The notes below the pieces were generated by a model. It did not search any database. It had not been told where the DNA came from and was given only the letters and a program-made list of their open reading frames with translations. 64,000 bases of DNA from Blastococcus sp. TF02A-35 (GTDB lineage: Bacteria > Actinomycetota > Actinomycetes > Mycobacteriales > Geodermatophilaceae), in contig NZ_SPQP01000006.1 in the NCBI RefSeq assembly GCF_004571075.1, positions 62,001-126,000 of the forward strand, written 5' to 3'. Every line of letters begins with the position of its first letter. Position 1 is the stretch's first letter. Shown here piece after piece: positions 9,817 to 17,814 of the stretch. The translations under genes and the position numbers were made by a program.

Positions 9817-11307
9817 GTGCACGAGCGCGAGTACCTGCAGCACGACGGGCTCGCCCTGGGCGAGCTGGTGTCCGCCGGCGAGGTGACCCCGGCGGAGCTG
9901 CTCGACGTGGCGCGGGCGCGGGCCCGGGCGGTGAACCCGGCGGTCAACGCGATCGTCACCTGGCTGGACGACCACGCCGACGAGCGGGCGGCCCAGCCGC
10001 TGTCCGGGCCGTTCGCGGGCGTGCCGTTCCTGCTCAAGGACCTGCACCAGCACCTCGCCGGGGCCCCGACCTCCGACGGCTGCCGCGCGCTGGCCGGCCG
10101 CCGGGCGGAGCGGACGAGCACGGTGGTGCAGCGCTGGCTCGACGCCGGCGTCGTGGTGTTCGGCAAGACGAACACGCCGGAGTTCGGTTCGAAGGGCGTC
10201 ACCGAGCCCGCCCTGTTCGGCCCCTCGCGCAACCCCTGGGACCTCGACCGGACGCCCGGCGGCTCGTCCGGCGGGTCGGCCGCCGCCGTCGCCGCCGGGA
10301 TCGTGCCGGTGGCCGCGGCCAGCGACGGCGGTGGGTCCATCCGCATCCCCGCGGCCTGCACCGGGCTGGTCGGGCTCAAGGCAGGGCGCGGGCTGGTGCC
10401 GTTCGGCCCCGACGAGAGCGAGCCGCTGGGCGGGCTGGCCACCAACGGCGTCGTCTCGCGGACCGTGCGCGACACCGCGGCCATGCTCGACGCGCTCGTC
10501 GGGCCTGACGCCATGAGCCCCTTCTCCCCCGCCCTGCCCGAGCGGCCGCTGCTCGACCGGCTGGACGGGGCACCCGGCCGGCTGCGGATCGGATACACGA
10601 CCCGCTGCGCCCTGCGCGACCAGCCGCATCCCGAGGCGGTCCGCGCCGTCGAGCACGCGGCCGCGCTGCTCACCGACCTCGGCCACGAGGTGGAGGAGGT
10701 CGACCCGCCGCACGACGACCGGCAGCTGGGCCGCGACTTCCTGACCATCTGGTTCGTCCACCAGGCGAACGAGGTGGACCGGATCAGGCGCGAGACCGGG
10801 GCCGGCGACGACGGGTTCGAGCTGGACACACGGATCATGGCCGCGCTCGGCCGGTCCTTCGGTGCGGCCGCCCTGCAGGCGGCGCAAGAGCGACGGCGCC
10901 TCTACATCGGGGCCCTCGCCGGCTTCCACGCCACGCACGACCTGCTGCTGACGCCCACGCTCGGCGAACCGCCCATCCGCGTCGGCTCCCTCGCCACGCC
11001 GGCCCCGCTGCGCCTGGTCGCCGAGGGCATGCTCCGCACGCGCACCACCGGGGTCCTGCGCCGGGTGGGCATGGTCGACCAGATGGTCGAGGCCAACCTG
11101 GCGTGGGTGCCCTACACCCAGCTGGCGAACGTGACCGGGCGCCCCGCGATCAGCCTGCCGCTGTACCGGACCCCCGGAGGGCTGCCGATGGGTGTGCAGC
11201 TCGTCGGCCGGCTCAGCAGCGAGGAGCTGCTGCTCCGCCTGGCCCGCCAGCTGGAGGTCGCCGCCCCGTGGGCCCACCACCTGCCCGCACCGGCGGTCGC
11301 GCGCTGA
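9817..11307 (+). CDS. Amidase (amidase-signature family)
   Basis: This 496-residue enzyme belongs to the amidase-signature hydrolases with a Ser-cisSer-Lys triad. The lysine sits in PFLLKDLH near residue 74, the glycine/serine-rich signature [14 protein letters not shown] lies near 148, and the nucleophile region is [10 protein letters not shown] near 170. The GTG start at 9817 has GAGGAG seven bases upstream. It would hydrolyse a small amide (6-aminohexanoate-cyclic-dimer hydrolases are related), but the substrate is not predictable. It stands alone between a cyclase and a convergent membrane protein. Confidence 0.9.
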   Translation: MHEREYLQHDGLALGELVSAGEVTPAELLDVARARARAVNPAVNAIVTWLDDHADERAAQPLSGPFAGVPFLLKDLHQHLAGAPTSDGCRALAGRRAERTSTVVQRWLDAGVVVFGKTNTPEFGSKGVTEPALFGPSRNPWDLDRTPGGSSGGSAAAVAAGIVPVAAASDGGGSIRIPAACTGLVGLKAGRGLVPFGPDESEPLGGLATNGVVSRTVRDTAAMLDALVGPDAMSPFSPALPERPLLDRLDGAPGRLRIGYTTRCALRDQPHPEAVRAVEHAAALLTDLGHEVEEVDPPHDDRQLGRDFLTIWFVHQANEVDRIRRETGAGDDGFELDTRIMAALGRSFGAAALQAAQERRRLYIGALAGFHATHDLLLTPTLGEPPIRVGSLATPAPLRLVAEGMLRTRTTGVLRRVGMVDQMVEANLAWVPYTQLANVTGRPAISLPLYRTPGGLPMGVQLVGRLSSEELLLRLARQLEVAAPWAHHLPAPAVAR

Positions 11308-11337
11308 GCCGGTGCGGGACGTCGGCGGGGCCCCGCG

Positions 11338-12036
11338 TCAGGCCGCCACGGCCCGGACCGACGCCGGAACGGGGGCGGGCGCCCGGAAGCCGGTGACGAC
11401 GAGCCGGTACGCCAGCGCCATCTCCCAGACGGCGACCACCACGGCGCCGAGGAAGCCCCACGCGGAGACCTGGTCGTAGACGCCGAACATGACCGCGACC
11501 GACGACGCGAGCACGAGCGGCCCACCCACGAGGCCGAGGACCGTGATGCCGCGCGGCACCAGGCGCGAGCGGTGCAGCAGCACGGCGAGCAGCAGGCTGT
11601 TCACGCCGATCACCAGCCCGGGACCGACCAGGAACGTCCAGTCGTGCACGGCGACGAGCGCCCGGGCCACGGCGACCAGCGCCTCGCCGTCGCCGCCGGT
11701 CGCCGTGCCCCGCAGGGTCACCAGCGACAGCGTGGCCACCACCCCGACCACGATGACGGCGGCCTCAAGCAGCCGCCCGCACACGTAGCCCAGCGCCATG
11801 CCCTCCCCGTGCTGCCGGACCACGGGGTAGAGGGTCACCGCCGTGCCGATGCAGGAGGCGGCGAGGACGACCTCCAGGAGGCCCCCGACCAGCACGCCGG
11901 TGCTCTCCCCGGCGCCGAGGACGAACTCCGCGTCCCCGAGCGCCGGCTGGTACAGCGCCAGCGCGATGACGGCGGTGACCGCCGCGACCACGAAGAACAC
12001 GCCCGCGACGACCGCGGTGGTCCTGGTCGACCCCAT
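11338..12036 (-). CDS. DUF4386-type integral membrane protein
   Basis: The 232-residue product has six to seven hydrophobic segments spread over its length and resembles the DUF4386 family of unknown function. The ATG at 12036 is preceded by GGAGGAG. It is divergent from a TetR regulator, and two matching palindromes lie between them, so its expression is very probably controlled by that regulator. By analogy with other TetR-linked membrane proteins it might be a stress or export function, but no substrate is indicated. Confidence 0.8.
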   Translation of the reverse strand: MGSTRTTAVVAGVFFVVAAVTAVIALALYQPALGDAEFVLGAGESTGVLVGGLLEVVLAASCIGTAVTLYPVVRQHGEGMALGYVCGRLLEAAVIVVGVVATLSLVTLRGTATGGDGEALVAVARALVAVHDWTFLVGPGLVIGVNSLLLAVLLHRSRLVPRGITVLGLVGGPLVLASSVAVMFGVYDQVSAWGFLGAVVVAVWEMALAYRLVVTGFRAPAPVPASVRAVAA

Positions 12037-12061
12037 GGGAACTCCTCCGGTAGCAGGATGT

Positions 12062-12078
12062 GGTGTACGGCGTACACC
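12062..12078. promoter_or_regulatory. Operator palindrome 1 (GGTGTAC-N3-GTACACC)
   Basis: This is a 17-base palindrome with perfect 7-base arms, GGTGTAC and GTACACC, around three central bases. It lies 25 bases upstream of the DUF4386 start codon, in the gap shared with the divergent TetR gene. The size and symmetry fit a TetR-dimer operator. Confidence 0.75.
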
Positions 12079-12095
12079 AACGACTCCGGACGCTA

Positions 12096-12112
12096 GGCGT
12101 ACGCTGTACACC
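12096..12112. promoter_or_regulatory. Operator palindrome 2 (GGCGTAC-N3-GTACACC)
   Basis: A second copy of the same palindrome differs by one base in the left arm. It lies 34 bp centre-to-centre from the first and 26 bases before the TetR start codon. The near-integral helical spacing would put two repressor dimers at an offset on the same stretch of DNA. Confidence 0.72.
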
Positions 12113-12138
12113 TCGTCAAGCACCGGCAGGAGGAGCAC

Positions 12139-12840
12139 ATGGCACCGGGGACCGCCCGCACCCCGCTGAGCAGCCACCGCCTGATAGCCGCCGCGGTCGA
12201 CCTGGCCGACGAGGCCGGCATCGACGCGGTGAGCATGCGGGCCCTGGCGCAGCGCCTCGGCGTCGTTCCCATGGCGCTGTACAAGCACGTCGCGAGCAAG
12301 GACGTGCTGCTCGACGGCATGGTCGACCTGGTCCTCGCGGAGGTCGAGGCCCCGGACCCGGCACTGGACTGGCGGGCCGCGGTCCGCGCCCGGGTGCTGG
12401 GCGCGCGCCGGGCCGTGCTCCGGCACCCGTGGGCGCGCAGGGCGATCGAGTCGCGCACCCACCGGACCGCCGTCGTGCTCGCCCACATGGACGCGGTGGC
12501 CCGGCACTTCCTCGACGGCGGCTTCTCCCCCGACCTGACCCACCACGTCATGCACGCCCTGGGCAACCGGATCTGGGGCTTCAGCCCGGAGCTGTTCGAG
12601 GAGGGGCCCGCCGGCGACGCGCCCGCACCGGACCCCGAGCAGCAGGCGGCCGTGGCCCGGGAGCTCGCACAGCGGTTCCCCGGCATCCTGGCGATCGCCA
12701 CCGCGGCGACCGGGGGCGACCTGTCGTCGGTCGGTCAGGGGTGCGACGAGCAGTTCGAGTTCGAGTTCGCCCTCGACCTGCTCCTGGACGGCGCCGAGCG
12801 GTTGCAGCGCTCCGGGTGGGCCTCCACCGCGCACCCGTGA
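12139..12840 (+). CDS. TetR-family regulator with TetR_C-type ligand domain
   Basis: This 233-residue protein has an N-terminal helix-turn-helix (IAAAVDLADEAGIDAVSMRALAQRLGVVPMALYKHV, about residues 16-55), closely matching classical TetR. Its C-terminal domain resembles the tetracycline-repressor C-terminal family. The ATG follows AGGAGG. Two near-identical operators stand between it and the divergent DUF4386 gene, so it probably represses both that gene and itself. The inducer is unknown. Confidence 0.91.
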   Translation: MAPGTARTPLSSHRLIAAAVDLADEAGIDAVSMRALAQRLGVVPMALYKHVASKDVLLDGMVDLVLAEVEAPDPALDWRAAVRARVLGARRAVLRHPWARRAIESRTHRTAVVLAHMDAVARHFLDGGFSPDLTHHVMHALGNRIWGFSPELFEEGPAGDAPAPDPEQQAAVARELAQRFPGILAIATAATGGDLSSVGQGCDEQFEFEFALDLLLDGAERLQRSGWASTAHP

Positions 12841-12965
12841 GCACGCCGCACTCCGAGCCGGTCACCACGTCGCCGGCGTCGTCGGCTCCTACCGAGGCCT
12901 GGGCCTCCGGCCGACGGGCGAGACCAGCGGCGGGCAGACCGTGACGGTGCTGGACCTCTGACGGA

Positions 12966-13008
12966 CGCACGAGGGCCCCGGCCGGGTGCCGACCGGGGCC
13001 CTCGTGCG
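12966..13008. terminator. Strong bidirectional terminator hairpin
   Basis: A perfect 16-bp stem (12966-12981 with 12993-13008) with an 11-base loop lies nine bases after the metQ stop and between converging genes. It can end metNIQ transcription from the right and TetR transcription from the left. Confidence 0.82.
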
Positions 13009-13016
13009 CAGAGAGG

Positions 13017-13835
13017 TCAGAAGGCGGCGAGGACCGCGCCCTCGTAGGTCTCCTCGATGAACTGGCGGACCTCGTCGGAGTGCAGCAGCTCCTCGAGCTT
13101 CTGGATCCGCTCGTCGTCCTCGTCACCGGTGCGGACCACGAGCAGGTTGGCGTTGGGGTTGCCCTCGCCCTCCTCCAGCGCCAGGGCGTCCTCGGCCGGC
13201 ACGAGGTCGGCCTCGATGGCGTAGTTGCCGTTGATCACCGCGATGTCGACGTCGGCCAGCGACCGGGGCACCTGCGCGGCCTCGACCTCGGACACCTCCA
13301 GGTTCTTCGGGTTCTCCTCGATGTCGAGCGAGGTCGGCGCGGTGTCACCGGTGTCGGCGAGGGTGATCAGGTCGTTCGCCTCGAGCAGCCGCAGGGCGCG
13401 GGCGGCGTTGGTCGGGTCGTTGGGGATGGCCACCGTCGCGCCGTCGGGCAGGTCGGCGAGGTCGGTCAGGCTCTCGGAGTAGATGCCGAGCGGCTCGATG
13501 TGGACCGGGTCCAGCGCCTGGAAGTCGTAGCCGGCGCTGGCCTCCTGCTGCTCCAGGTACGGGATGGTCTGGAAGTAGTTGGCGTCCAGCGAGCCGTCGT
13601 CCAGGGCCACGTTGGGCTGGATGTAGTCGGTGAACTCCTTGATCTCCAGGTCGAGCCCGGCCTCCTCGGCGAGGTTCTCGTCGATGAAGCGCAGGATCTC
13701 GGCGTGCGGCACCGGCGAGGCGCCCACCCGCAGCGGCTCGTCGGCCCCGGACAGCTCGGCGTCACCGCCGCCGCAGGCGGCGAGCATCGCCGTCATCGCT
13801 GCGGCAGCCAGGACGGCGGGGAAACGGGTGCGCAT
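13017..13835 (-). CDS. metQ: Methionine ABC transporter substrate-binding lipoprotein
   Basis: The 272-residue protein is an NlpA/MetQ-family lipoprotein. It starts with a signal peptide ending in the lipobox LAAC (Cys about residue 20), followed by the family's folded core (VGASPVPHAEILRF, DYIQPNVALDDGSLDANYFQ). It captures methionine outside the membrane and hands it to MetI-MetN. It lies 66 bases after metI in the metNIQ order and ends in a strong terminator. The whole unit stands behind a SAM riboswitch. Confidence 0.94.
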   Translation of the reverse strand: MRTRFPAVLAAAAMTAMLAACGGGDAELSGADEPLRVGASPVPHAEILRFIDENLAEEAGLDLEIKEFTDYIQPNVALDDGSLDANYFQTIPYLEQQEASAGYDFQALDPVHIEPLGIYSESLTDLADLPDGATVAIPNDPTNAARALRLLEANDLITLADTGDTAPTSLDIEENPKNLEVSEVEAAQVPRSLADVDIAVINGNYAIEADLVPAEDALALEEGEGNPNANLLVVRTGDEDDERIQKLEELLHSDEVRQFIEETYEGAVLAAF

Positions 13836-13901
13836 GGCGGTGGTTCTCCTCGGTGGTGGTGCGGTGGTGCCAGCGGCCGGTCGGCCGCCGGGAGCTTCGG
13901 G

Positions 13902-14561
13902 TCAGGTGTGCGCCAGCGACCGCGCCCAGCGGTCGCCGGCCCACTGCAGGGCCTGGACGACGACGAGCAGCAGCACGACGGTCGCCAGGGTGATGTCGGT
14001 GCGGAACTGCTGGTAGCCGAAGCGGATGGCGAAGTCGCCCAGCCCGCCGCCGCCGACGGCCCCGGCCATGGCCGAGTAGCTGATCAGCGCGACGACGGTG
14101 ACCGTCACCCCGGCGACCAGCGACGGGAGGGCCTCCGGCAGTAGCACGGTGCGGACGACGTCGCGCCGGCGGGCGCCCATGGACATCGCCGCCTCGACCT
14201 TGCCCGCCGCGACCTCGCGCAGGCTCGTCTCGACCAGCCGGGCGAGGAAGGGGATCGCCCCGATGGTGAGCGGCACGATCGCGGCGGTGGAACCGATCGT
14301 CGTCCCCACGATGCCGCGGGTGACCGGGGCGACCAGGACCAGCAGGATGATGAACGGCAGGGCGCGGCCAAGGTTCACGACCAGGCCCAGCAGCCGGTTG
14401 AGCGCGGGCCGGGGGGCCAGCCCGCCCGGGGCGGTGACGGTCAGCAGCACGCCCAGCGGGACGCCGAGGAGCACGGTGATCAGCGCCGCGACGCCGACCA
14501 TGTAGAGCGTCTCCCACGTGGCGTCCAGCAGCTGCGGGTAGATGCGGGTCCAGTCGCTCAT
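13902..14561 (-). CDS. metI: Methionine ABC transporter permease
   Basis: The protein has 219 residues and about five transmembrane segments, with the BPD-transporter EAA-type loop before the last ones (LPEALPSLVAGV). It resembles MetI, the permease of D- and L-methionine uptake. Its ATG overlaps the metN stop as ATGA, so it is translationally coupled. It forms the channel with MetN as ATPase and MetQ as binding protein. Confidence 0.94.
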   Translation of the reverse strand: MSDWTRIYPQLLDATWETLYMVGVAALITVLLGVPLGVLLTVTAPGGLAPRPALNRLLGLVVNLGRALPFIILLVLVAPVTRGIVGTTIGSTAAIVPLTIGAIPFLARLVETSLREVAAGKVEAAMSMGARRRDVVRTVLLPEALPSLVAGVTVTVVALISYSAMAGAVGGGGLGDFAIRFGYQQFRTDITLATVVLLLVVVQALQWAGDRWARSLAHT

Positions 14562-15574
14562 CGGTCCACCTCGGCGGTCGCGGGGACGCGCTCGACGAGG
14601 ACGCCGCCGGCGCGCAGGCGCTGCACGGCGTCGTCCAGCCCCTCGACTCCCCCGGTGACCCGCAGGAGCAGCCGGCCGTAGCGGCCGCCGGCGACCGTCT
14701 CGACCGAGCCGCCGGCGATCTCGACGGCGAGGCCCAGGTCCCCGATGAGCGTCTCCAGGACGACCGTCTCCGGGGTGCGGTCGGTGACGGTGACCCGCAG
14801 CAGCGCGCCGCCGTGCCCGGCGCCGGCGTCGGCGACCGGGGCCGGCAGCAGGGCGTCACCCAGCGGCGAGCGCTCCCGGGTGAGGACGTCGGCCAGCCGG
14901 CCGCTGTCGACGACGCGACCCTGGCTCAGGAGGACGGCGCTGTCGCAGACGGCCTTCACGACGGCCATCTCGTGCGTGATCAGCAGGACGGTGAGGCCGA
15001 GCTCGTCGCGCACCCGGCGCAGCAGCTCCAGCACACCGGCGGTGCTGGCCTGGTCCAGGGCCGAGGTGGCCTCGTCGCACAGCAGCACGTTCGGGCGGAC
15101 GGCCAGCGCGCGGGCGATGGCCACGCGCTGCTTCTGCCCGCCGGAGAGCTGGGCCGGCCGGGCGTCGGCGCGGTCGCCCAGGCCGACCAGGTCCAGCAGC
15201 TCGGCGGCCCGCCGGCGGCGCTCGGCCCGGCCGACCCCGGCCAGCTCCAGCGGGTGCTCGACGTTGCCCGCCGCGGTCCGCGAGTCGAGCAGCTCGAAGT
15301 GCTGGAACACCATGCCGATGGAGCGGCGCGCCTGGCGGACCTGGTCGTCGGGCAGCTCGGTGAGCACCCGCCCGTCGACCGTCACCGAGCCCGACGTCGG
15401 CCGCTCCAGCAGGTTCACCAGGCGCACCAGCGTGCTCTTGCCCGAGCCGCTCGGGCCCACGACGCCGGCGAACTCCCCTCGCTCCACCGTCAGGCTGACG
15501 CCGTCGACGGCGACGACCTCCCCCGCCCGTCTCCGGGCAGGGAAGACCTTGCGGACGTCCTTCAGTTCGATCAC
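14558..15574 (-). CDS. metN: Methionine ABC transporter ATP-binding protein
   Basis: This 338-residue ATPase has Walker A GPSGSGKST, signature [15 protein letters not shown] and Walker B VLLCDEATSALD, then a C-terminal NIL-type domain (about residues 260-335), which in MetN binds methionine and causes trans-inhibition. The GTG start at 15574 lies about 180 bases below the SAM aptamer. A short ORF with a strong ribosome site lies between the aptamer and metN, so control may be indirect. Confidence 0.94.
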   Translation of the reverse strand: MIELKDVRKVFPARRRAGEVVAVDGVSLTVERGEFAGVVGPSGSGKSTLVRLVNLLERPTSGSVTVDGRVLTELPDDQVRQARRSIGMVFQHFELLDSRTAAGNVEHPLELAGVGRAERRRRAAELLDLVGLGDRADARPAQLSGGQKQRVAIARALAVRPNVLLCDEATSALDQASTAGVLELLRRVRDELGLTVLLITHEMAVVKAVCDSAVLLSQGRVVDSGRLADVLTRERSPLGDALLPAPVADAGAGHGGALLRVTVTDRTPETVVLETLIGDLGLAVEIAGGSVETVAGGRYGRLLLRVTGGVEGLDDAVQRLRAGGVLVERVPATAEVDR

Positions 15575-15671
15575 GGGGCGGTGGTCCTCGATGTGAGCAG
15601 GCAGGAGCGGGGCAGCGCCGTCGGTCGGACGGCGGGCTCCGCGGGGGTCGTGTCGCGAGTCGGCGGTGGCC

Positions 15672-15746
15672 TCAGCGACACATGGCTGTGCCGGTCCGGC
15701 ACAGGTCGATGTGCCGGCGAGCCCACGACGGACGCCCGTACCGCAT
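15672..15746 (-). CDS. 24-codon leader ORF below SAM riboswitch
   Basis: An ATG-started ORF of 24 codons (MRYGRPSWAR... ending ...TAMCR) begins six bases after a perfect GGAGG (15757-15753). The first two G bases of this ribosome site are the last two bases of the riboswitch P1 helix. Inside the ORF is a perfect 9-bp inverted repeat (15686-15694 with 15696-15704) that could fold in the RNA. It has no run of methionine codons, so it is not a classical attenuation peptide. Translation is predicted to be off when SAM is bound. Whether the peptide itself matters is unknown. Confidence 0.5.
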   Translation of the reverse strand: MRYGRPSWARRHIDLCRTGTAMCR

Positions 15747-15755
15747 GGTGTTCCT

Positions 15756-15843
15756 CCATCGGTCCTGGCAGTAGCACCCGCGCCCGCGGTGCGGGGGGTT
15801 GCTGCGACGTCGACGAGCCAGGTCTCTCAGCCGCTCCGGATGG
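15756..15843 (-). promoter_or_regulatory. SAM riboswitch aptamer upstream of metNIQ
   Basis: Read on the minus strand, this shows the S-box (SAM-I clan) landmarks in order: P1 left arm CCATC (15843-15839), GCGGCTGAGAGACCTGGC, CGCAGCAACC, GGGTGCTACTGCCAGGACC, and P1 right arm GATGG (15760-15756). CCTGGC (15822-15817) is complementary to GCCAGG (15769-15764). The aptamer senses S-adenosylmethionine. The next bases form a GGAGG ribosome site partly inside P1, which suggests translational control. It could be scored as the SAM-I/IV variant rather than SAM-I. Confidence 0.88.
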
Positions 15844-15927
15844 TTGCGCAGGAGATTCTACGGAGCGCAGCCGCGGCGCGCCGCGCGGGACCTGCGAGTT
15901 CGCTCACGTGGCCGCCGTCCCCGAGGG

Positions 15928-16050
15928 TCAGGCGTCCTCGGCGCGGTCCTCCACGGCCCCCTGGCGGAGGAGGTTGACGACGGACACCGCCAGGCCGCCC
16001 CACATCACGAGCATCGCCACCACCATCATCACGATCGCGCTGGTGCTCAT
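15928..16050 (-). CDS. metS: Methionine/alanine importer small subunit
   Basis: This 40-residue protein has a single TM helix (about residues 5-28) and starts MSTSAIVMMVVAMLVMWGGL, matching MetS, the tiny subunit required by the NSS-family MetP transporter of corynebacteria. Its ATG overlaps the stop of the large subunit as ATGA, with GAAGGAGG just upstream. It is easily missed because of its size. Confidence 0.88.
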   Translation of the reverse strand: MSTSAIVMMVVAMLVMWGGLAVSVVNLLRQGAVEDRAEDA

Positions 16051-17666
16051 CGACGTCCTCCTTCGTGCCCGGATCCCGGGGCCAGCTCCGTCGTCGGGGT
16101 CACGTGCAGCGGTGCCGCCGGGTCGGAGCCCGGTGGTGGCCCGTCCAGGTGGGTCCCGGCGCGCCACCTCAGCCGGGCGAGGAGGAACCCGACGATCGGC
16201 AGCGCCACGGCCATCCCCCAGCCGAAGACGGCCAGCAGCCACGTGGGATAGCCCTCGTAGGGGGTCTCCAGGTCATCACGGAGCGCGAGGACGAGCACGA
16301 CCGCCAGTCCAGCCGGGGCGACGACGCTGGTGAGCACCCGCCACCCGGCGCCGACGCGAGGCCGGCCGTGCACGTTGAGGTGCTCGCCGAGACCGGTCAG
16401 GGCCCGGAGGCCCCAGGCGACCACCAGCATGCTGACCAGCGCCACGACCAGGATGCCGTACTGGTTCACGAAGTGGTCGACGACGTCCAGCACGTAGATG
16501 CCGCTCGTGGTGCTGAACAGCACCAGGCTGAGGACGGCGACGGGCACGCCGACGGCGAGGGTGGCGGTGAGGCGGCTGGTCTCCAGCTTGTCCCGGACCG
16601 CCGAGATCACCACCTCGATCACGCTGATCAGCGACGTGATGCCGGCGATGACCAGCGACCCGAAGAAGAGGACACCCAGCAGGGCACCGGCCGGTGCCTC
16701 GCTGATGATCGTCGGGAAGGCGATGAACGCCAGGCCGATCCCGCCGCTGGCGACCTCGTCGACCGCGACCCCGCCGGCCTGCGCCATGAACCCCAGGGCG
16801 GCGAAGACCCCGATCCCGGCCAACAGCTCGAAGCCGGAGTTGGAGAAGCCCACGACGAGGCCGGAACCGACCATGTCCTCCCGCCGGCGCACGTAGGAGG
16901 CGTACGTGATCATGATGCCGAAGCCGACGGACAGCGAGAAGAAGATCTGGCCGAACGCCGCGGCCCAGACCGAGGCCGAGGTCAGCGCCGACCAGTCGGG
17001 GGTGAACAGCGCGTCCAGGCCGGCCCCCGCGCCCGGCAGCAGCAGGGCCTGGACGACGAGGGCGACGAAGGCGAGCACCAGCACCGGGATGAAGACCAGC
17101 GAGGTGAGCCCGATCCCCCGCTGCACGCCGAGAGCCATGATGACCAGGACGGCCAGCCAGACCAGCGCGAGGGGCACGAGCACCCCGGGCACCACGTCGG
17201 CGGTCACCGCCACGTCACCGGCCTGGAGGAACTCCCCGAAGAAGAACGCCTCGGGGTCCGGGCCCCAGGCCTGGTCGAGCGAGAAGAAGGTGTAGCGCAG
17301 CGCCCAGGCCAGCACCGCGGCGTAGTAGACGGCGATGACGAAGCAGATGGCGACCTGCCACCAGCCCAGCCCCTCGGTGCCGCGGCGCAGCCGGGCGAAG
17401 GAGAGCGGCGCCGAGCCGCGGTGGCGGTGCCCGATCGCGTAGTCCAGCAGCAGGAACGGGATGCCGGCGGTCAGCAGCGCGACGAGGTACGGCACGAGGA
17501 ACGCGCCGCCGCCGTTCTCGTACGCCACGTAGGGGAACCGCCAGATGTTGCCCAGCCCCACCGCCGAGCCGATCGCCGCCAGGATGAAGACCCGCCGGGA
17601 GCTGAACGAGCCCCGCCGTCGCTCCTCAGCGGCCTGCTCCGGGACTCGGCCTGCCGTCGTGCCCAT
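16047..17666 (-). CDS. metP: Sodium-dependent (NSS) methionine/alanine transporter
   Basis: The protein has 539 residues and about twelve TM helices. The neurotransmitter:sodium symporter signature is at residues 31-50 (AAIGSAVGLGNIWRFPYVAY) with the substrate/Na+ site just after (ENGGGAFLVPY). Together with the overlapping metS this is the secondary methionine/alanine importer MetPS. A 25-base inverted repeat (17694-17718) precedes it. Its position immediately above the SAM riboswitch and metNIQ groups two methionine uptake systems, one ion-driven and one ATP-driven. Confidence 0.9.
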   Translation of the reverse strand: MGTTAGRVPEQAAEERRRGSFSSRRVFILAAIGSAVGLGNIWRFPYVAYENGGGAFLVPYLVALLTAGIPFLLLDYAIGHRHRGSAPLSFARLRRGTEGLGWWQVAICFVIAVYYAAVLAWALRYTFFSLDQAWGPDPEAFFFGEFLQAGDVAVTADVVPGVLVPLALVWLAVLVIMALGVQRGIGLTSLVFIPVLVLAFVALVVQALLLPGAGAGLDALFTPDWSALTSASVWAAAFGQIFFSLSVGFGIMITYASYVRRREDMVGSGLVVGFSNSGFELLAGIGVFAALGFMAQAGGVAVDEVASGGIGLAFIAFPTIISEAPAGALLGVLFFGSLVIAGITSLISVIEVVISAVRDKLETSRLTATLAVGVPVAVLSLVLFSTTSGIYVLDVVDHFVNQYGILVVALVSMLVVAWGLRALTGLGEHLNVHGRPRVGAGWRVLTSVVAPAGLAVVLVLALRDDLETPYEGYPTWLLAVFGWGMAVALPIVGFLLARLRWRAGTHLDGPPPGSDPAAPLHVTPTTELAPGSGHEGGRR

Positions 17667-17814
17667 GCGACCTCCCGGGTCGTGCTCCGCCAGGGACGCC
17701 GGCCACGGGTCGGCGTCCTCCTGTGGTGACGAGGATGTCAGGACCCGGCGCCCCGCGGCTGCCGGGGAGCCCCGCGACCGGGGCCGGCCACCAGCGCGAC
17801 GCCGGCGGACCGGG

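Noticed and set aside
15571-15777. 68-codon minus-strand ORF running through the riboswitch leader to metN
   Set aside because: It overlaps the aptamer's P1 arm and has no ribosome site of its own; the 24-codon ORF with GGAGG is the better candidate.
17694-17718. Inverted repeat (8-bp arms) upstream of metP
   Set aside because: It could be a regulatory hairpin, but it lacks the conserved parts of any riboswitch and may be chance in GC-rich sequence.
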